A DNA stretch of 64,000 nucleotides from DASUBV01 sp036510065 (GTDB taxonomy: Bacteria > Actinomycetota > Actinomycetes > Streptosporangiales > Streptosporangiaceae), in contig DATCEO010000166.1 of assembly GCA_036510065.1 (NCBI GenBank), forward strand, positions 1 to 64,000. The letters are read 5' to 3'. This document shows, in pieces, positions 1 to 8,255 of the stretch. Position 1 is the first letter of the stretch, and each line of letters starts with the position of its first letter. The notes under the pieces are model-generated. The model was given only the letters and a program-made list of their open reading frames with translations. It searched no databases and had not been told where the DNA came from. Both the position numbers and the translations under genes were made by a program.

Positions 1-1
1 C

Positions 2-766
2 GGCCTGGACCACATGACGGTGAAGTCCGCGCTCGGGCCGCTGGCTGACGACTTCCAGGTGCTGTACTTCGACCTGCGCGGCCACGGCCGCAGCGACCGC
101 AGCAGCGCCGGGTCCTGGAACATGCGGACCTGGGCCGATGACCTGCGGCGGCTGTGCGACGCGCTCGGGCTGCGCAAGCCGGTCGTCCTCGGCAGCAGCT
201 TCGGCGGGGACGTCGCGCTCACCTACGCGGGCCTGTTCCCCGATCACCCTGGCGGCATCATCCTGGCCAACACGACTGGTGGCCACTGGGGCGGGCCGCG
301 CGTCATCGAGGCATTCGGCCGCCTCGGCGGCCCCGAAGCGGCCGCCATCATCGAGCGCATCTACGCCAAGGACCCCGAGGATCTCCAGGCTGAGTTCAAC
401 CGCGTCTGCTACCCGCTCTACAGCGCCACGCCGGGCTGGGCCGAGGAGTCCCGCCAGTTCCTGGCCCGGATGATCAGGAACCCGGACGTCGCCGCGCATT
501 ACAGCAGTCACGAGGTCTCAAGCTTCGATCCCTGGAGCCTGCTCGGCGCCGTCCGGTGCCCCGTCCTGGTCCTCGCCGGCGAGGACGACCCGGTCTGCCC
601 GCTGCCCGTGGTCGAGGAACTAGCCAGCCAGCTGCCGGCCGGCACCACCCGCCTCGTGCGACTTCCCGGGGCGCGTCACACCATCTTCCGCGACCGCCCG
701 GACCTCGCCTTCCCCGCCGTCAAGACCTTTGTCGCCCGGATCGGGGAAAGCCACCCCGCCAGCTGA
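2..766 (+). CDS. alpha/beta hydrolase, 5' end cut by the window
   Basis: Alpha/beta-hydrolase fold protein, probably a soluble esterase or peptidase-like enzyme; the substrate cannot be read. The frame is open from base 2 and reads GLDH before the first ATG at 14, which resembles the oxyanion-loop end of this family (HGGPG-x-DH), so the true start probably lies outside the window. Counting from ATG 14, the family block GHGRSD follows early, the nucleophile elbow GSSFGG puts the catalytic Ser near residue 62, EDDPVCP supplies the likely acid, and His222 in GARHTIF completes the triad. The fold is intact to its stop. No partner gene is visible on the left. Confidence 0.85.
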   Translation, partial: GLDHMTVKSALGPLADDFQVLYFDLRGHGRSDRSSAGSWNMRTWADDLRRLCDALGLRKPVVLGSSFGGDVALTYAGLFPDHPGGIILANTTGGHWGGPRVIEAFGRLGGPEAAAIIERIYAKDPEDLQAEFNRVCYPLYSATPGWAEESRQFLARMIRNPDVAAHYSSHEVSSFDPWSLLGAVRCPVLVLAGEDDPVCPLPVVEELASQLPAGTTRLVRLPGARHTIFRDRPDLAFPAVKTFVARIGESHPAS

Positions 767-1466
767 GCGGACCCGGCCACCACTGGCCACGGCTCTCTTG
801 CCCCTGATCTTGAACACAGAACGTGACCCGACGGGCGGCGGTGTTCAGGTAGAGCCTCGTTGTTCAGATAGGTGTTCAGGTATCCGGTCGATTGTTCAGA
901 AAAACCTGATCCCTACAAGGCTTTCGGGGGTCCCGTTCCGTCAGCTGATCGCCCGTCCGTTCTGTATTCCGGCTGAGACCGGAATAGTCATCCCCGGCAG
1001 AAGTCCCTGGCACCCGCCGTGACGGACCTGCCGGGGGACTCCCAGACTGAATACAGGAAAGCCTGTCAGGACAATTACCGCCGCCGGGCCGGCGCAGGGC
1101 ATGGCGGTGGCAGGTGTTCCCGAGCTCGTGCCGACGGACCTCTAGCTGACTGTGCCCGGCTGGTCGTGCTCCCCGGCAGGTAATGCTACCTCCCGTGCCG
1201 CGCTCCCAGCGCCGCGGCAGCCCTGGCTGCGGCACGCGGCCCTGCCGCGGGCGCCCGGAACGGGCGCCCGCGCGGAAAGGCGCGGGTGCCGCCGAGATTA
1301 GATTTCCGCGAGGGTTTCGCCGGCGACTGAATTCAGCCTTTCAGGTAAGCGGGATAAGCACCCTGATCGCTTGCCTCCCCGGGCGCGCAGAGGGATGGTC
1401 GAATCAGGCAAAAGAAAATACCGGCCCGAAATAGCGCCGGGAATTGCGAGGAGAGGAATAACCGAG
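767..1466. other. non-coding stretch with short repeats
   Basis: About 700 bases with no convincing gene; the short open frames here have no family resemblance. It holds four direct copies of TGTTCAG (842-899), an inverted copy TGAACA (811-816), a stem TATTCCGG/CCGGAATA (965-972, 979-986) and a wider inverted pair CTGTATTC (962-969) / GAATACAG (1049-1056). It lies at the left edge of the mobile island. The last bases carry a GGAGAGGAATAACC ribosome-binding stretch for the next gene. Confidence 0.5.
842..899. repeat. four direct TGTTCAG repeats
   Basis: TGTTCAG occurs at 842-848, 861-867, 873-879 and 893-899 (start-to-start spacings 19, 12 and 20), with the inverted form TGAACA at 811-816. 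The clustering within 60 bases of GC-rich DNA is not expected by chance. Such repeats can be iterons, integrase arm sites or operators. The integrase two kilobases to the right makes an element-related role plausible, but nothing here decides it. Confidence 0.45.
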
Positions 1467-2316
1467 ATGACGCGCAACGCGAAGACCACCGCCGGCGTCG
1501 CGGCGGCCAGCGCCCCGGACACGCCGCCGGCCGGCCAGCCCGGCCCGCTGGCCGCAGCGCCGCCCGGCGGCCCGGCACCGGCCATCGTGGCGGCGCTGAT
1601 AGACGCTCCCGGCGCTACCGCGGCCCAGCTGGCTCAGGCCGCCGGGACCACCCGCCCGGCCGCCACCCGGGAGCTGGCCGCCCTGGAGAAGGCAGGCCAC
1701 GCCACCCGGGACCGGAATATGTCCCCGGCCACCTGGACAGCCCGGAACCTCCCCGGCGAGGCGCCAGGACCAGCAGCCCCGGCCCCCTCGGCCTGCCGCA
1801 CGCCTCCGCGCCCGCCGGGGACACCCCGGACACGGAAGCACGAAGCACCGGAGACCCGGACCCTGCGCAGGGGGAGGCCCGGTCTGGCGCGCCCCGGCCA
1901 GCCCGGCAGGCATCTCGCCCGACGCGGGCGAAGCGCTGGGCGCCGCCGCTGCCGCCGCCGCGCAGGCCGAGGCGGCACTGCAGGCCGGGAACCTTGAAGA
2001 CGCGCTCGCCGCCGGCGATCACCTCACGCAGGCAGCGGCGCGGGCACGGCGGCTGCTGCGCCACGCCGGCCGCGCTGCCCGCCGCGGGCCGGCGGCCGGG
2101 ACGCCGCCCGGCGAGCTGCGCAGCCTGGTCGCCGCGCACCTGGCCGCCTACCCGGCCGAGGACTTCGGCCCGGTCGCGATCAGCCGGGTCCTGGGGCGGT
2201 CATCCGGCGCGGTGGCCAACGCCCTGGACCGGCTGACCGCCCTCGGCCAGGCCCAACTCACCAGCGAGGCGCCCCGCCGCTACCGCCACGCCGAGCCGCC
2301 GGTCACTGCCAGCTGA
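1467..2316 (+). pseudogene. two-part winged-helix DNA-binding protein gene, frameshifted
   Basis: Starts at ATG 1467 behind GAGGAGAGG. The first frame encodes an Ala/Pro-rich leader and a MarR-like winged helix (AAQLAQAAGTTRPAATRELA, then GHATRDR). Coding character then moves to a second frame (segments such as AGDTPDTEARSTGDPDPAQG around 1815-1890) and from about 1905 to a third frame, where an alpha-helical stretch and a second winged helix (ISRVLGRSSGAVANALDRL) run to the stop at 2314-2316. I read this as one roughly 280-residue regulator with two helix-turn-helix domains, broken by two small indels. It could instead be two short genes. Similar double-winged-helix proteins accompany actinomycete integrative elements, which fits the integrase downstream. 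Confidence 0.5.
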
Positions 2317-2826
2317 CCCGCGCGCCAGGATGCCCGGCCCATGAACAAGCTCGGGGCCGGGCACCCGCGCGCATCCTGCCTGCGTCGCGGACCTGACACC
2401 GACCCGCCACGGACCTGGCGATGACCTGAGGGCGCGGTGAGATCGTGACTTCCAGCGGGCCGCGCGGCTGGGGGCCGCCGCCGGACCAGGGCGAGGCGTG
2501 AAAAACGGGCGCTGAAACCGGATTTACAGGTAGGCGGCCAATTCCCGTGTGGCCAGCCGGACCGGAGTTCTCATGCCCCTGCCGCTAAGCGCTGCCCCAG
2601 CGCGTGTGCCGTCCGCGGTGACAGCACCAGCCCTGCCCTCACATGACGGGCGGACCGCCTCGTCGCTGGCAGGTCTCTGGTCTTTGGCTGCCGGCCGGAG
2701 GGTGCTCTGACCAGTGCCGGAAGCCGCCGCGGGCTTGACCGGGCGGGCGGAGGTGAGCGTCCATCGGACCGGCACCGGGCTGCCCGGCGCGCGGTCCCCG
2801 CGGGCGGCCCGGACCGGCTCCTGTCG
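2317..2826. other. intergenic stretch upstream of xis
   Basis: About 500 bases between the broken regulator and the excisionase. No gene, strong hairpin or repeat stood out. The right end may encode an N-terminal extension of the excisionase, whose frame stays open leftward without a usual start codon. Confidence 0.4.
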
Positions 2827-2976
2827 GTGGAGGAGCTGGCTGCCTACCTGGGCGTGCCGAAGAAGACCGTCTACGGCTGCTGGCGGCAATGGGGCCTGCG
2901 AGGTTACCGGGTTGGCCGGTACCTGCGGTTCCGCGAGCGGCAGGTAGAGGAGTGGCTCCAGTCCCGGGAGGTATGA
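2827..2976 (+). CDS. xis: excisionase / AlpA-like MerR-type DNA-binding protein
   Basis: Small winged-helix directionality factor of an integrative element. The product reads VEELAAYLGVPKKTVYGCWR and continues to a YLRFRERQVEEWLQ segment, the classic excisionase helix-turn-helix followed by a wing and a recognition Trp. The stop TGA (2974-2976) overlaps the integrase ATG (2973-2975), so the two are translationally coupled, as in pSAM2-type elements. GTG 2827 is the only usual start near the domain, but the conserved block already begins a few codons upstream (RLLS), so the true start may be a rarer codon upstream. The family call is firm; the start is not. Confidence 0.7.
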   Translation: MEELAAYLGVPKKTVYGCWRQWGLRGYRVGRYLRFRERQVEEWLQSREV

Positions 2977-4121
2977 CCGTGGCCAGGATCCTCAAGCGCT
3001 GCCCGTGCCCTGAGGGGCGGTGGAAGGAATGCCCGCATCCGTGGGTGGTGCGCTACCGGACCGCTGGCGGCCGGGCCAGCCGTCAGCGCGAGCGCTCTTT
3101 CGGCGACGACCTGCGCGAGGCCGAGGACTTCGCGCTGAAGGTGGAGTACGACAAGCGCGCCCGCACCTTCATCGACCCCAGGGCCGGGCAGTCGCTGTTC
3201 CGCGCCGAGGCCGGGACTTGGCTGGACCAGCATCTGGGAGCGGACAGCAGCATCGCGACCTACCGGTCGGTGCTGCGCGCCCACATCGACCCCGCCATCG
3301 GCGGCACGCCGATCGCCGCGATCCGCCGTGAGGACATCAAGGCCCTGATCGCCGGCATGCACCGCAAGGGCCTGTCCGCCAGCCGGATCGGCTGCGCTCA
3401 CCTCGTCATCAGCGCCGTGCTCGCCGAGGCCGTCCGCGACAAGAAGCTCGCCGAGTCGCCCTGCACCGGCATCCAGCTCCCCGGCGTCGTTACCGCCGTC
3501 GACTTCATCCTCCCGGCCCACGCCCAGGTCGAGGCCGTCGCTGCCGGGCTCCCGCCGGACTGGGCCGCGACCGTATGGATCATGCACGGCTGCGGCCTGC
3601 GGGTCGGCGAGGCGCTGGCCGTCAGCCTGCGCTGCCGCATCCACGACGGCAGCACCCTGCGCGTGCGAGAGCAGGTCAACCCGTTCGCGCAGCTCCGGCC
3701 GCTGAAGCACCGCAAGGCCGGGGAGTTCCGCGACATCCCCCTGCCGCAGTACGTCAGCGAGGCGATCGACAAGCACGTCGCCGAGCACGGCACCACGGCC
3801 GACGGGTACCTGTTCCAGGGCCGCAAGTACAAGCTCGTCGTCCGCCGCACCTACCAGGAGGACTTCCGGCGCGCCGCCGGCAAGGCCGGCCTGCCGCCGG
3901 AGTTCATCCCTCACTCGCTGCGCCACTTCTACGCCTCTACCGCCCTGGCCGAGGGCGTGCCGATCACCGACGTCTCCCGCTGGCTCGGCCACACGAGCAT
4001 CGAGGTCACCCACCAGACCTACGGCCACCTCGTCCCCGCCAACTTCAGCCGCGCCCGCGCCGCCCTCGACGCCGCCTACCACCGCAGCCGCCGCCATGCT
4101 CCACCCCTGCTTCTACGGTGA
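2973..4121 (+). CDS. int: tyrosine site-specific integrase, apparently intact
   Basis: Tyrosine recombinase of 382 residues that would integrate and excise a mobile element together with the overlapping excisionase. It has an arm/core-binding N-terminal half (about 1-170; the helix with SIATYRSVLRAHIDP is typical) and a C-terminal catalytic domain. All readable catalytic residues are present: Arg210 (GCGLRVGE), His314 and Arg317 (HSLRH), His340 (WLGH) and Tyr350 (THQTYGHL). The start ATG 2973 overlaps the xis stop. The last codons overlap the first codons of a methyltransferase fragment, so the element end or an old deletion junction lies at about 4096-4121. No element backbone (replication, transfer) is visible. 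Confidence 0.9.
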   Translation: MTVARILKRCPCPEGRWKECPHPWVVRYRTAGGRASRQRERSFGDDLREAEDFALKVEYDKRARTFIDPRAGQSLFRAEAGTWLDQHLGADSSIATYRSVLRAHIDPAIGGTPIAAIRREDIKALIAGMHRKGLSASRIGCAHLVISAVLAEAVRDKKLAESPCTGIQLPGVVTAVDFILPAHAQVEAVAAGLPPDWAATVWIMHGCGLRVGEALAVSLRCRIHDGSTLRVREQVNPFAQLRPLKHRKAGEFRDIPLPQYVSEAIDKHVAEHGTTADGYLFQGRKYKLVVRRTYQEDFRRAAGKAGLPPEFIPHSLRHFYASTALAEGVPITDVSRWLGHTSIEVTHQTYGHLVPANFSRARAALDAAYHRSRRHAPPLLLR

Positions 4122-4434
4122 CCGCGCCAGCCGCAGCGACAGCAAGGACCAGGGTCCCGGACTGACGTACTTCTCGCCCCGCAAGATCAGCCAGCGATTC
4201 AACGTTGACGGGATCGCCTCCCCCGAGGAAATCACGTCCTACCACTGGCCGCTGGAGTACTACGTTCGCACGCTCCGCGAGGCTGGCCTGTGGATCACTG
4301 ACCTCCGGGAACCACACCCCTCCGCCGAGCAGCTCCGCGACGACCCCTGGTGGCAGGACAATTTCCCCCGGCCCCTGTTCCTCCTGCTCACCGCCCAGAA
4401 GCACGAGGCCCAGCCAGCGTCCGGATGGCATTGA
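4096..4434 (+). pseudogene. C-terminal fragment of a class I SAM-dependent methyltransferase
   Basis: The 112-residue frame begins with MLHPCFYGD and continues through YHWPLEYYVRTLREAGL, DLREPHPSAEQL and PWWQDNFPRPLFLLLTA. This is the C-terminal third of ubiquinone/menaquinone-type methyltransferases, in which an LHPCF-like strand follows the missing SAM-binding half. The SAM-binding glycine motif is absent, and the fragment starts inside the integrase 3' end. It is therefore a remnant cut at the integrase junction and should be inactive. It could mark the gene into which an element once inserted. Confidence 0.7.
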
Positions 4435-4482
4435 CGCCCTCCCGACACTCCAGCTGCCGCGCTGCATGATCCCTAGCGGAGC

Positions 4483-4799
4483 TTCGACGTCATCCTGACC
4501 GAGCACGGGCTCAGGTGGTCCCCCGAGGGACCGCGCCGTCAGTGCTGGCTGCGCAACTCAGCCGGATGGCTGACATGGCCACGTTCAGTAACGTGTCGGT
4601 CGGTGTGCTCAGGACCGGTGCCCAGACCAGCGTCATTCCCCGCGTGGCCCTCATCATCTACGAGGACATCGGAGCCGAGGGTGCGTCTGCCCGGATCCTG
4701 ACTGCTGTGGAGACGCCTACGTCGCGCCTGGAGATCTCGGACCCGGCTGACATCAAGGTCTACGAGGACCACCTGACCCGCGCTGCGCCAGGCTGCTGA
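4483..4799 (+). pseudogene. C-terminal fragment of a DUF5753 (Scr1-type) regulator
   Basis: DUF5753 is the C-terminal domain of abundant actinomycete XRE-family regulators. One frame from 4483 reads FDVILTEHGLRWSPEGP, matching the domain's FEFLLTEAALR-like strand. The match then moves to the frame that opens at 4515 (VLAAQLSRMADMA, NVSVGVL, ending in ISDPADIKVYEDHL before TGA at 4797-4799). So there is a frameshift within a fragment that already lacks the N-terminal helix-turn-helix. It follows the methyltransferase fragment by about 50 bases, consistent with a deletion that fused several gene tails. Confidence 0.6.
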
Positions 4800-4846
4800 C
4801 TTCGCTACGGATGCGCTGACGCTCAGGTAGGGCCATCATTGGCTCC

Positions 4847-5395
4847 GTGCATATCACGGGTAACGAACTGGCTATGGTGTCCGCTGGCGTGGCAGCCATC
4901 GCGGTAGCTGCCAGCGTCTGGAATAACAAGTCAACGAACGCAAACGCGCTTGCGATAGCCAGGGAAGAGCGTACATCGCAGCAGCAGAATGAGCTTACCG
5001 CTCTCAAGCGGACGGTCTATGCCAAGTGTATTGCCACCGCGCATAAGCTCGTCCTTGCGCAGGTTGATCTGGGCGTGATTAGACAGGAGAGAGGTCAAGC
5101 AAAGAGCCCGGAAGACCGCAGGCTACTGGAGGAGCAGTGGCGGGCAGCGGACCGTGCCGTGGATTCGACCGTGGTGGAGGCCGGAAACGCTGAGGCGGAA
5201 CTGCTGCTAATAGCTCCTGAATCGATATGGCGAGCCGTCACAGCTGTTTACAGAGACATGGGAAAGACCGAGGTCGATGTCGATGCCACAGCTGATGCAC
5301 TGCTGAAGCTTCGCTATCTCATGCGTGATGACCTGAACAGTTCTTCGCCTCCCGCGCCATCTGCTCCGCCGCAGCCAGAAGAACCCGCGTCATGA
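4847..5395 (+). CDS. hypothetical membrane-anchored protein
   Basis: 182 residues from GTG 4847. Residues about 8-26 form one hydrophobic segment (ELAMVSAGVAAIAVAASVW), followed by a charged, Gln/Glu-rich helical region that looks like a coiled coil and a Pro-rich tail (PPAPSAPPQPEEP). This layout, a short N-terminal anchor with a cytoplasmic coiled coil, is common among unnamed actinomycete proteins; I recognise no domain. GC content and codon use (ATA, AAT, TCA codons) are lower than in neighbours, suggesting recent acquisition. Its 3' end overlaps the convergent gene at 5319 by 77 bases. Confidence 0.65.
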   Translation: MHITGNELAMVSAGVAAIAVAASVWNNKSTNANALAIAREERTSQQQNELTALKRTVYAKCIATAHKLVLAQVDLGVIRQERGQAKSPEDRRLLEEQWRAADRAVDSTVVEAGNAEAELLLIAPESIWRAVTAVYRDMGKTEVDVDATADALLKLRYLMRDDLNSSSPPAPSAPPQPEEPAS

Positions 5396-5756
5396 ACTCA
5401 CCCTGCCCGGCCAGCGTGCCCGGAGAGCGCTTCGTTGGCAGCCACAGCACGCTCCACAGCTCAGACAGCCAGTCGAGCGCGTACCAGCAGAACCGGTGCT
5501 TGTCCCAGCAGGACGGGAGCTGCTGAGCCAGGTGGCCAAAGCCGGGCTTGTACACCAACGTGACCCAGGACCGGAGCCGGGCCATGGCCTTCTCCAGCTC
5601 CTCGCCCCTCAGCCTGTGCCAGTTGACGTTGTCAGCGGGCGCGTAGGTCTCGCCTTCCTCTTCCTCGTGCCGCCCGGCCAGAATCCGCACCCGGGCATCC
5701 AGGTCGCTGAACGCCTGGTCTACGCCGTCCAGGGCACGGAGCGCGTCACCGTTGGT
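5319..5756 (-). pseudogene. mobile-element-associated hypothetical protein, N-terminus lost
   Basis: The minus-strand frame ending at 5319 has credible coding sequence only over about 145 residues: FSDLDARVRILAGRHEEEE, then WVTLVYKPGFGHLAQQLPSCW, WYALDWLSELWSVLW and EFMTRVLLAAAEQMARE. This pattern recalls an unnamed family found near actinomycete integrative elements. Upstream of about 5756 the same frame stays open but is only the antisense of the IS630 fragment, so the original N-terminus was replaced by the insertion. It may still be expressed as a short protein, but no start with a ribosome site is evident. Confidence 0.55.
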
Positions 5757-5764
5757 AGCGGCGG

Positions 5765-6175
5765 CGGCATCGCGGAGCGGGTGGGGTGCACGGAGCCGAC
5801 TGTCGTCAAGTGGCGGCGGCAGTGCGCCGAGGACGGCCTGGCCGGGCTGGCGGACGCGCTGCGGCCGGGCGGCCCGCGGACGGTGCTGACGGACCAGGCG
5901 ATCAGTGAGATCCTGTCGGCGACCGTGACCCGACCCGCGGCTGGACGCGAAGGTCCGCGACGTCGTCGGCGTTGACCTGAACCCGCCGGACAACGCGGTC
6001 GTGCTGTGCGTCGACGGGAAATCGCAGTGCCAGGCCCTCGAGCGGGCCAGCCGATCCTGCCCATGCGCAGCGGGATCCCCGAGCGGCAGGCCCACGATTA
6101 CGCCCGGCATGGGGGTGACCTGCCGGGGAACCAGCGGATCACCCGGCACTTCGTCCCCGCGAGCTGCTCGCCTGG
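5765..6175 (+). pseudogene. IS630-family transposase remnant
   Basis: Three blocks in different frames match the IS630/Tc1 transposase plan. Block one (frame of 5769) has the helix-turn-helix IAERVGCTEPTVVKWRRQ and GLAGLADALRPGGPRTVLTD. Block two (frame of 5941) has LDAKVRDVVGVDLNPPDNAV and VVLCVDGKSQ, which carries the first catalytic Asp. Block three (frame of 6006) has PILPMRSGIPERQAHDYARHG. The first ~40 residues, roughly 80 residues between blocks one and two, and everything after block three are gone. It is a dead insertion-sequence relic between two truncated genes. Terminal inverted repeats could not be identified. Confidence 0.75.
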
Positions 6176-6189
6176 ACCAAGATCGGCGG

Positions 6190-6594
6190 CGGGAGCGCGG
6201 TCGCGCCACACGGACAGCTGGAACTACAGTCGCCCGCCGGGCACGGCGGCCGCCAGGTCCTCGATCGAGGTGGTCCCCATCGTGGACAGGGCGTACGGGA
6301 TCTTCCGTCGGCCGGCGACCGCGCCGACGGCGGCTTCCCCGGCATGGTGCATGAGCCGCGTGAAGCCGGTCGGGCCGAAGCCGAACGGCCGGGCGCTCTC
6401 CCGGCCCCGAGGGTGGGTGACGGTGTCCAGGTGGCTGACGTCGCGCAGAACGCTCGGGACAAGCTCGAGGTCACGGAACAGCTGTCGTGCACGCCTGAGG
6501 CTCAGTTCGTCATCGGCGGCGCCGTCGGTGTAGTCGAAGACAGCCCGCGGGGTGTGCCGACGGGCAATGCTGCGCAGGTCAGTCGCTGTTTCAT
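6190..6594 (-). pseudogene. N-terminal fragment of FMN-dependent alpha-hydroxyacid dehydrogenase
   Basis: On the minus strand, downstream of the GMC gene, the frame reads DLRSIARRHTPRAVFDYTDG, then AADDELSLRRAR, a PFGFGPTGFTRLMHH block and IPYALSTMGTTSIEDLAAA. These are landmarks of the lactate/mandelate dehydrogenase (LldD) family. At 6224-6226 an in-frame TAG replaces the codon before FQLSVWRDR, where the family normally has Trp. The C-terminal two thirds, including the catalytic His-Arg region, are missing and replaced by the IS630 relic. The ATG at 6594, overlapping the GMC stop as ATGA, is in another frame, so an indel also lies near the start. The gene was probably the last member of the oxidoreductase operon. 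Confidence 0.65.
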
Positions 6595-8255
6595 GCGGCG
6601 AACGCGCGGGAGTTGCGCAGGGCCAGGGCGACCAGGGTAAGGGTGGGCCCGTAACCTGATCCGGTCGGGAACAGGGAGGAGTCGGCGATCATGACGTTCG
6701 GAGCCTCCCAGAGGCGACCCCACGGGTCGCACACACTCGACGACGGATCGGTACCGAAGCGGGCCGTCCCGGCGACATGGCGTGAGATGGGCACCTGGCT
6801 GATTTCTGAGTGCGAGGTGGTGAGATCGCCGGTCGTCTTCGGAGACGTTGCCGTCATGATCCGCTCCGCGCCAGTCTCCTTCATGATCTGCGCGAGCTTC
6901 GCCGCGTGGTGCCGCGAGGCGACTAGTTCGTGGGTGTGCAGCTGGTAGGTCGTCCGGGCCACGGGCAGGCCCCAGATATCGGTAACTGCCGGGTCGAGGT
7001 CGACCGTGTTCGTGAACTGAGGCAGGTCGTCGCCTTGCATGCAGAATCCCAGAAGGCGGTCCCGCATCGGAGATTCCCGCATCATGATCTTGTGCTGCGG
7101 TCCCCATGGGTACTGCTTTGCCTCCGCGATCAGGTGGGAGGGGCTGCAGTGCTCGACCAGCCCGCCCTTGATCCACGGCAGGCCTGCCGCCGCGGCGGCC
7201 GCCCGCGCGGCCTCGTCGACGAGGATGTGGTCGTCGTGGACGTGCGTCACGGACCGCCCGATGTGCCCGTGGACACGGAAGGGCATGATTCCGAAGACGA
7301 ACGTCTGCATGTGGAACATCACGTTCCGGCCGATCTGCTCACTGGTCAGGCCGGAGAGCAGGAGCAGCCGTGGCGTCTCCATCGCCCCGCATGCGACGAC
7401 GATCCGCTCCGCCAGCTCGATGTGGCGTTCTCCGCGGACGTCGATCCACTCGACACCGGTCGCCTGGCCATTTTCGACCAGGATGCGTGACACGTGACTT
7501 TGCGGCCGCAGCTGTGCCCGGCCGGTGAGGAGGGCCCGGCGCAGCGGTGCGACGGGATCCCCCTTGGCGTGGATGGGGCAGCCGAAGTAGGCGCAGAAGC
7601 CGCAGTTGTTACAGGGTGGGCGGCCGTCGTACTCGATGGAATTCACGCCGGTGGGCGCGGGGTAGGGGTGGTAGCCGAGCTTCTGAGCCGCCGCTGAGGT
7701 CACGAGCGCCCCGTACATGGGGGGACCCGGCGGCATCGGGTAATCGCCCGACCGCCATGCGGCGAACGGGTTCGCCCCGGCGCGCCCGGCGACGCCGATG
7801 AGCCGCTCAGCCCGGGCGTAGTAAGGCTCCATCTCGTCGTAGGTGACCGGCCAGTCGGCGATGTTCGCGCCTTCGATCGCTCCGAGCTCGGACTTGACGA
7901 GGAAGTCATCCTCGCGGAACCTCGGCAGCTTCCCGTCAGCGTGAACACCGCCGCCGCCCACAGTGGCGGGCAGGTTGTTGACTTCCCCGATTACCTGACG
8001 GTCACCATCCGCGATGGACGTGCGGAACGTCCGGGGCTCCGCCCAGGGGTCCGGCCCGAGGAAATGCCGGGTCATGTACTTGAGCTCGTCATTGGAGAAG
8101 CGCTGCGGGAGGATTGCGGGATTATCAAGGTCGATCAGGTGGTTGCGTCCGCGCTCAAATATCAGAACGGAAAGCCCGGCCTCGGTCAGGATTTCCGCGG
8201 CTGTCGATCCGCCGGGGCCTGATCCGATAATGATGGCATCGAAATCTCTGCTCAT
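6591..8255 (-). CDS. GMC-family FAD-dependent oxidoreductase, gluconate/glucoside dehydrogenase type
   Basis: 554 residues. It should oxidise a sugar or sugar acid using FAD. The Rossmann motif GSGPGG is at residues 11-16, and a second flavin-contact block VGGGGVHADGKLPRF is near 100. The C-terminal segment RHVAGTARFG plus SSLFPTGSGYGPTLT carries the GMC catalytic-His and FAD-binding region. Cys215, Cys218, Cys221 and Cys226 (CNNCGFCAYFGC) form a cluster in the region where bacterial FAD-glucose dehydrogenases have iron-sulphur ligands. ATG 8255 was chosen because it overlaps the small-subunit stop as ATGA and leads straight into the FAD motif. No Tat or Sec signal is visible, so the enzyme should be cytoplasmic. 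Confidence 0.85.
   Translation of the reverse strand: MSRDFDAIIIGSGPGGSTAAEILTEAGLSVLIFERGRNHLIDLDNPAILPQRFSNDELKYMTRHFLGPDPWAEPRTFRTSIADGDRQVIGEVNNLPATVGGGGVHADGKLPRFREDDFLVKSELGAIEGANIADWPVTYDEMEPYYARAERLIGVAGRAGANPFAAWRSGDYPMPPGPPMYGALVTSAAAQKLGYHPYPAPTGVNSIEYDGRPPCNNCGFCAYFGCPIHAKGDPVAPLRRALLTGRAQLRPQSHVSRILVENGQATGVEWIDVRGERHIELAERIVVACGAMETPRLLLLSGLTSEQIGRNVMFHMQTFVFGIMPFRVHGHIGRSVTHVHDDHILVDEAARAAAAAAGLPWIKGGLVEHCSPSHLIAEAKQYPWGPQHKIMMRESPMRDRLLGFCMQGDDLPQFTNTVDLDPAVTDIWGLPVARTTYQLHTHELVASRHHAAKLAQIMKETGAERIMTATSPKTTGDLTTSHSEISQVPISRHVAGTARFGTDPSSSVCDPWGRLWEAPNVMIADSSLFPTGSGYGPTLTLVALALRNSRAFAA

Noticed and set aside
876..1235. 119-residue minus-strand open frame
   Set aside because: Composition is that of non-coding GC-rich DNA, there is no family resemblance, and it overlaps the repeat cluster.
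2904..4097. 397-residue open frame antisense to the integrase
   Set aside because: It is an Asp/Gly/Val/Ala-rich shadow caused by high GC at third positions; the integrase strand has all catalytic motifs.
6006..6640. Plus-strand frames through the FMN dehydrogenase fragment
   Set aside because: After the short IS630 block they are only the antisense of the LldD-like remnant and GMC gene.
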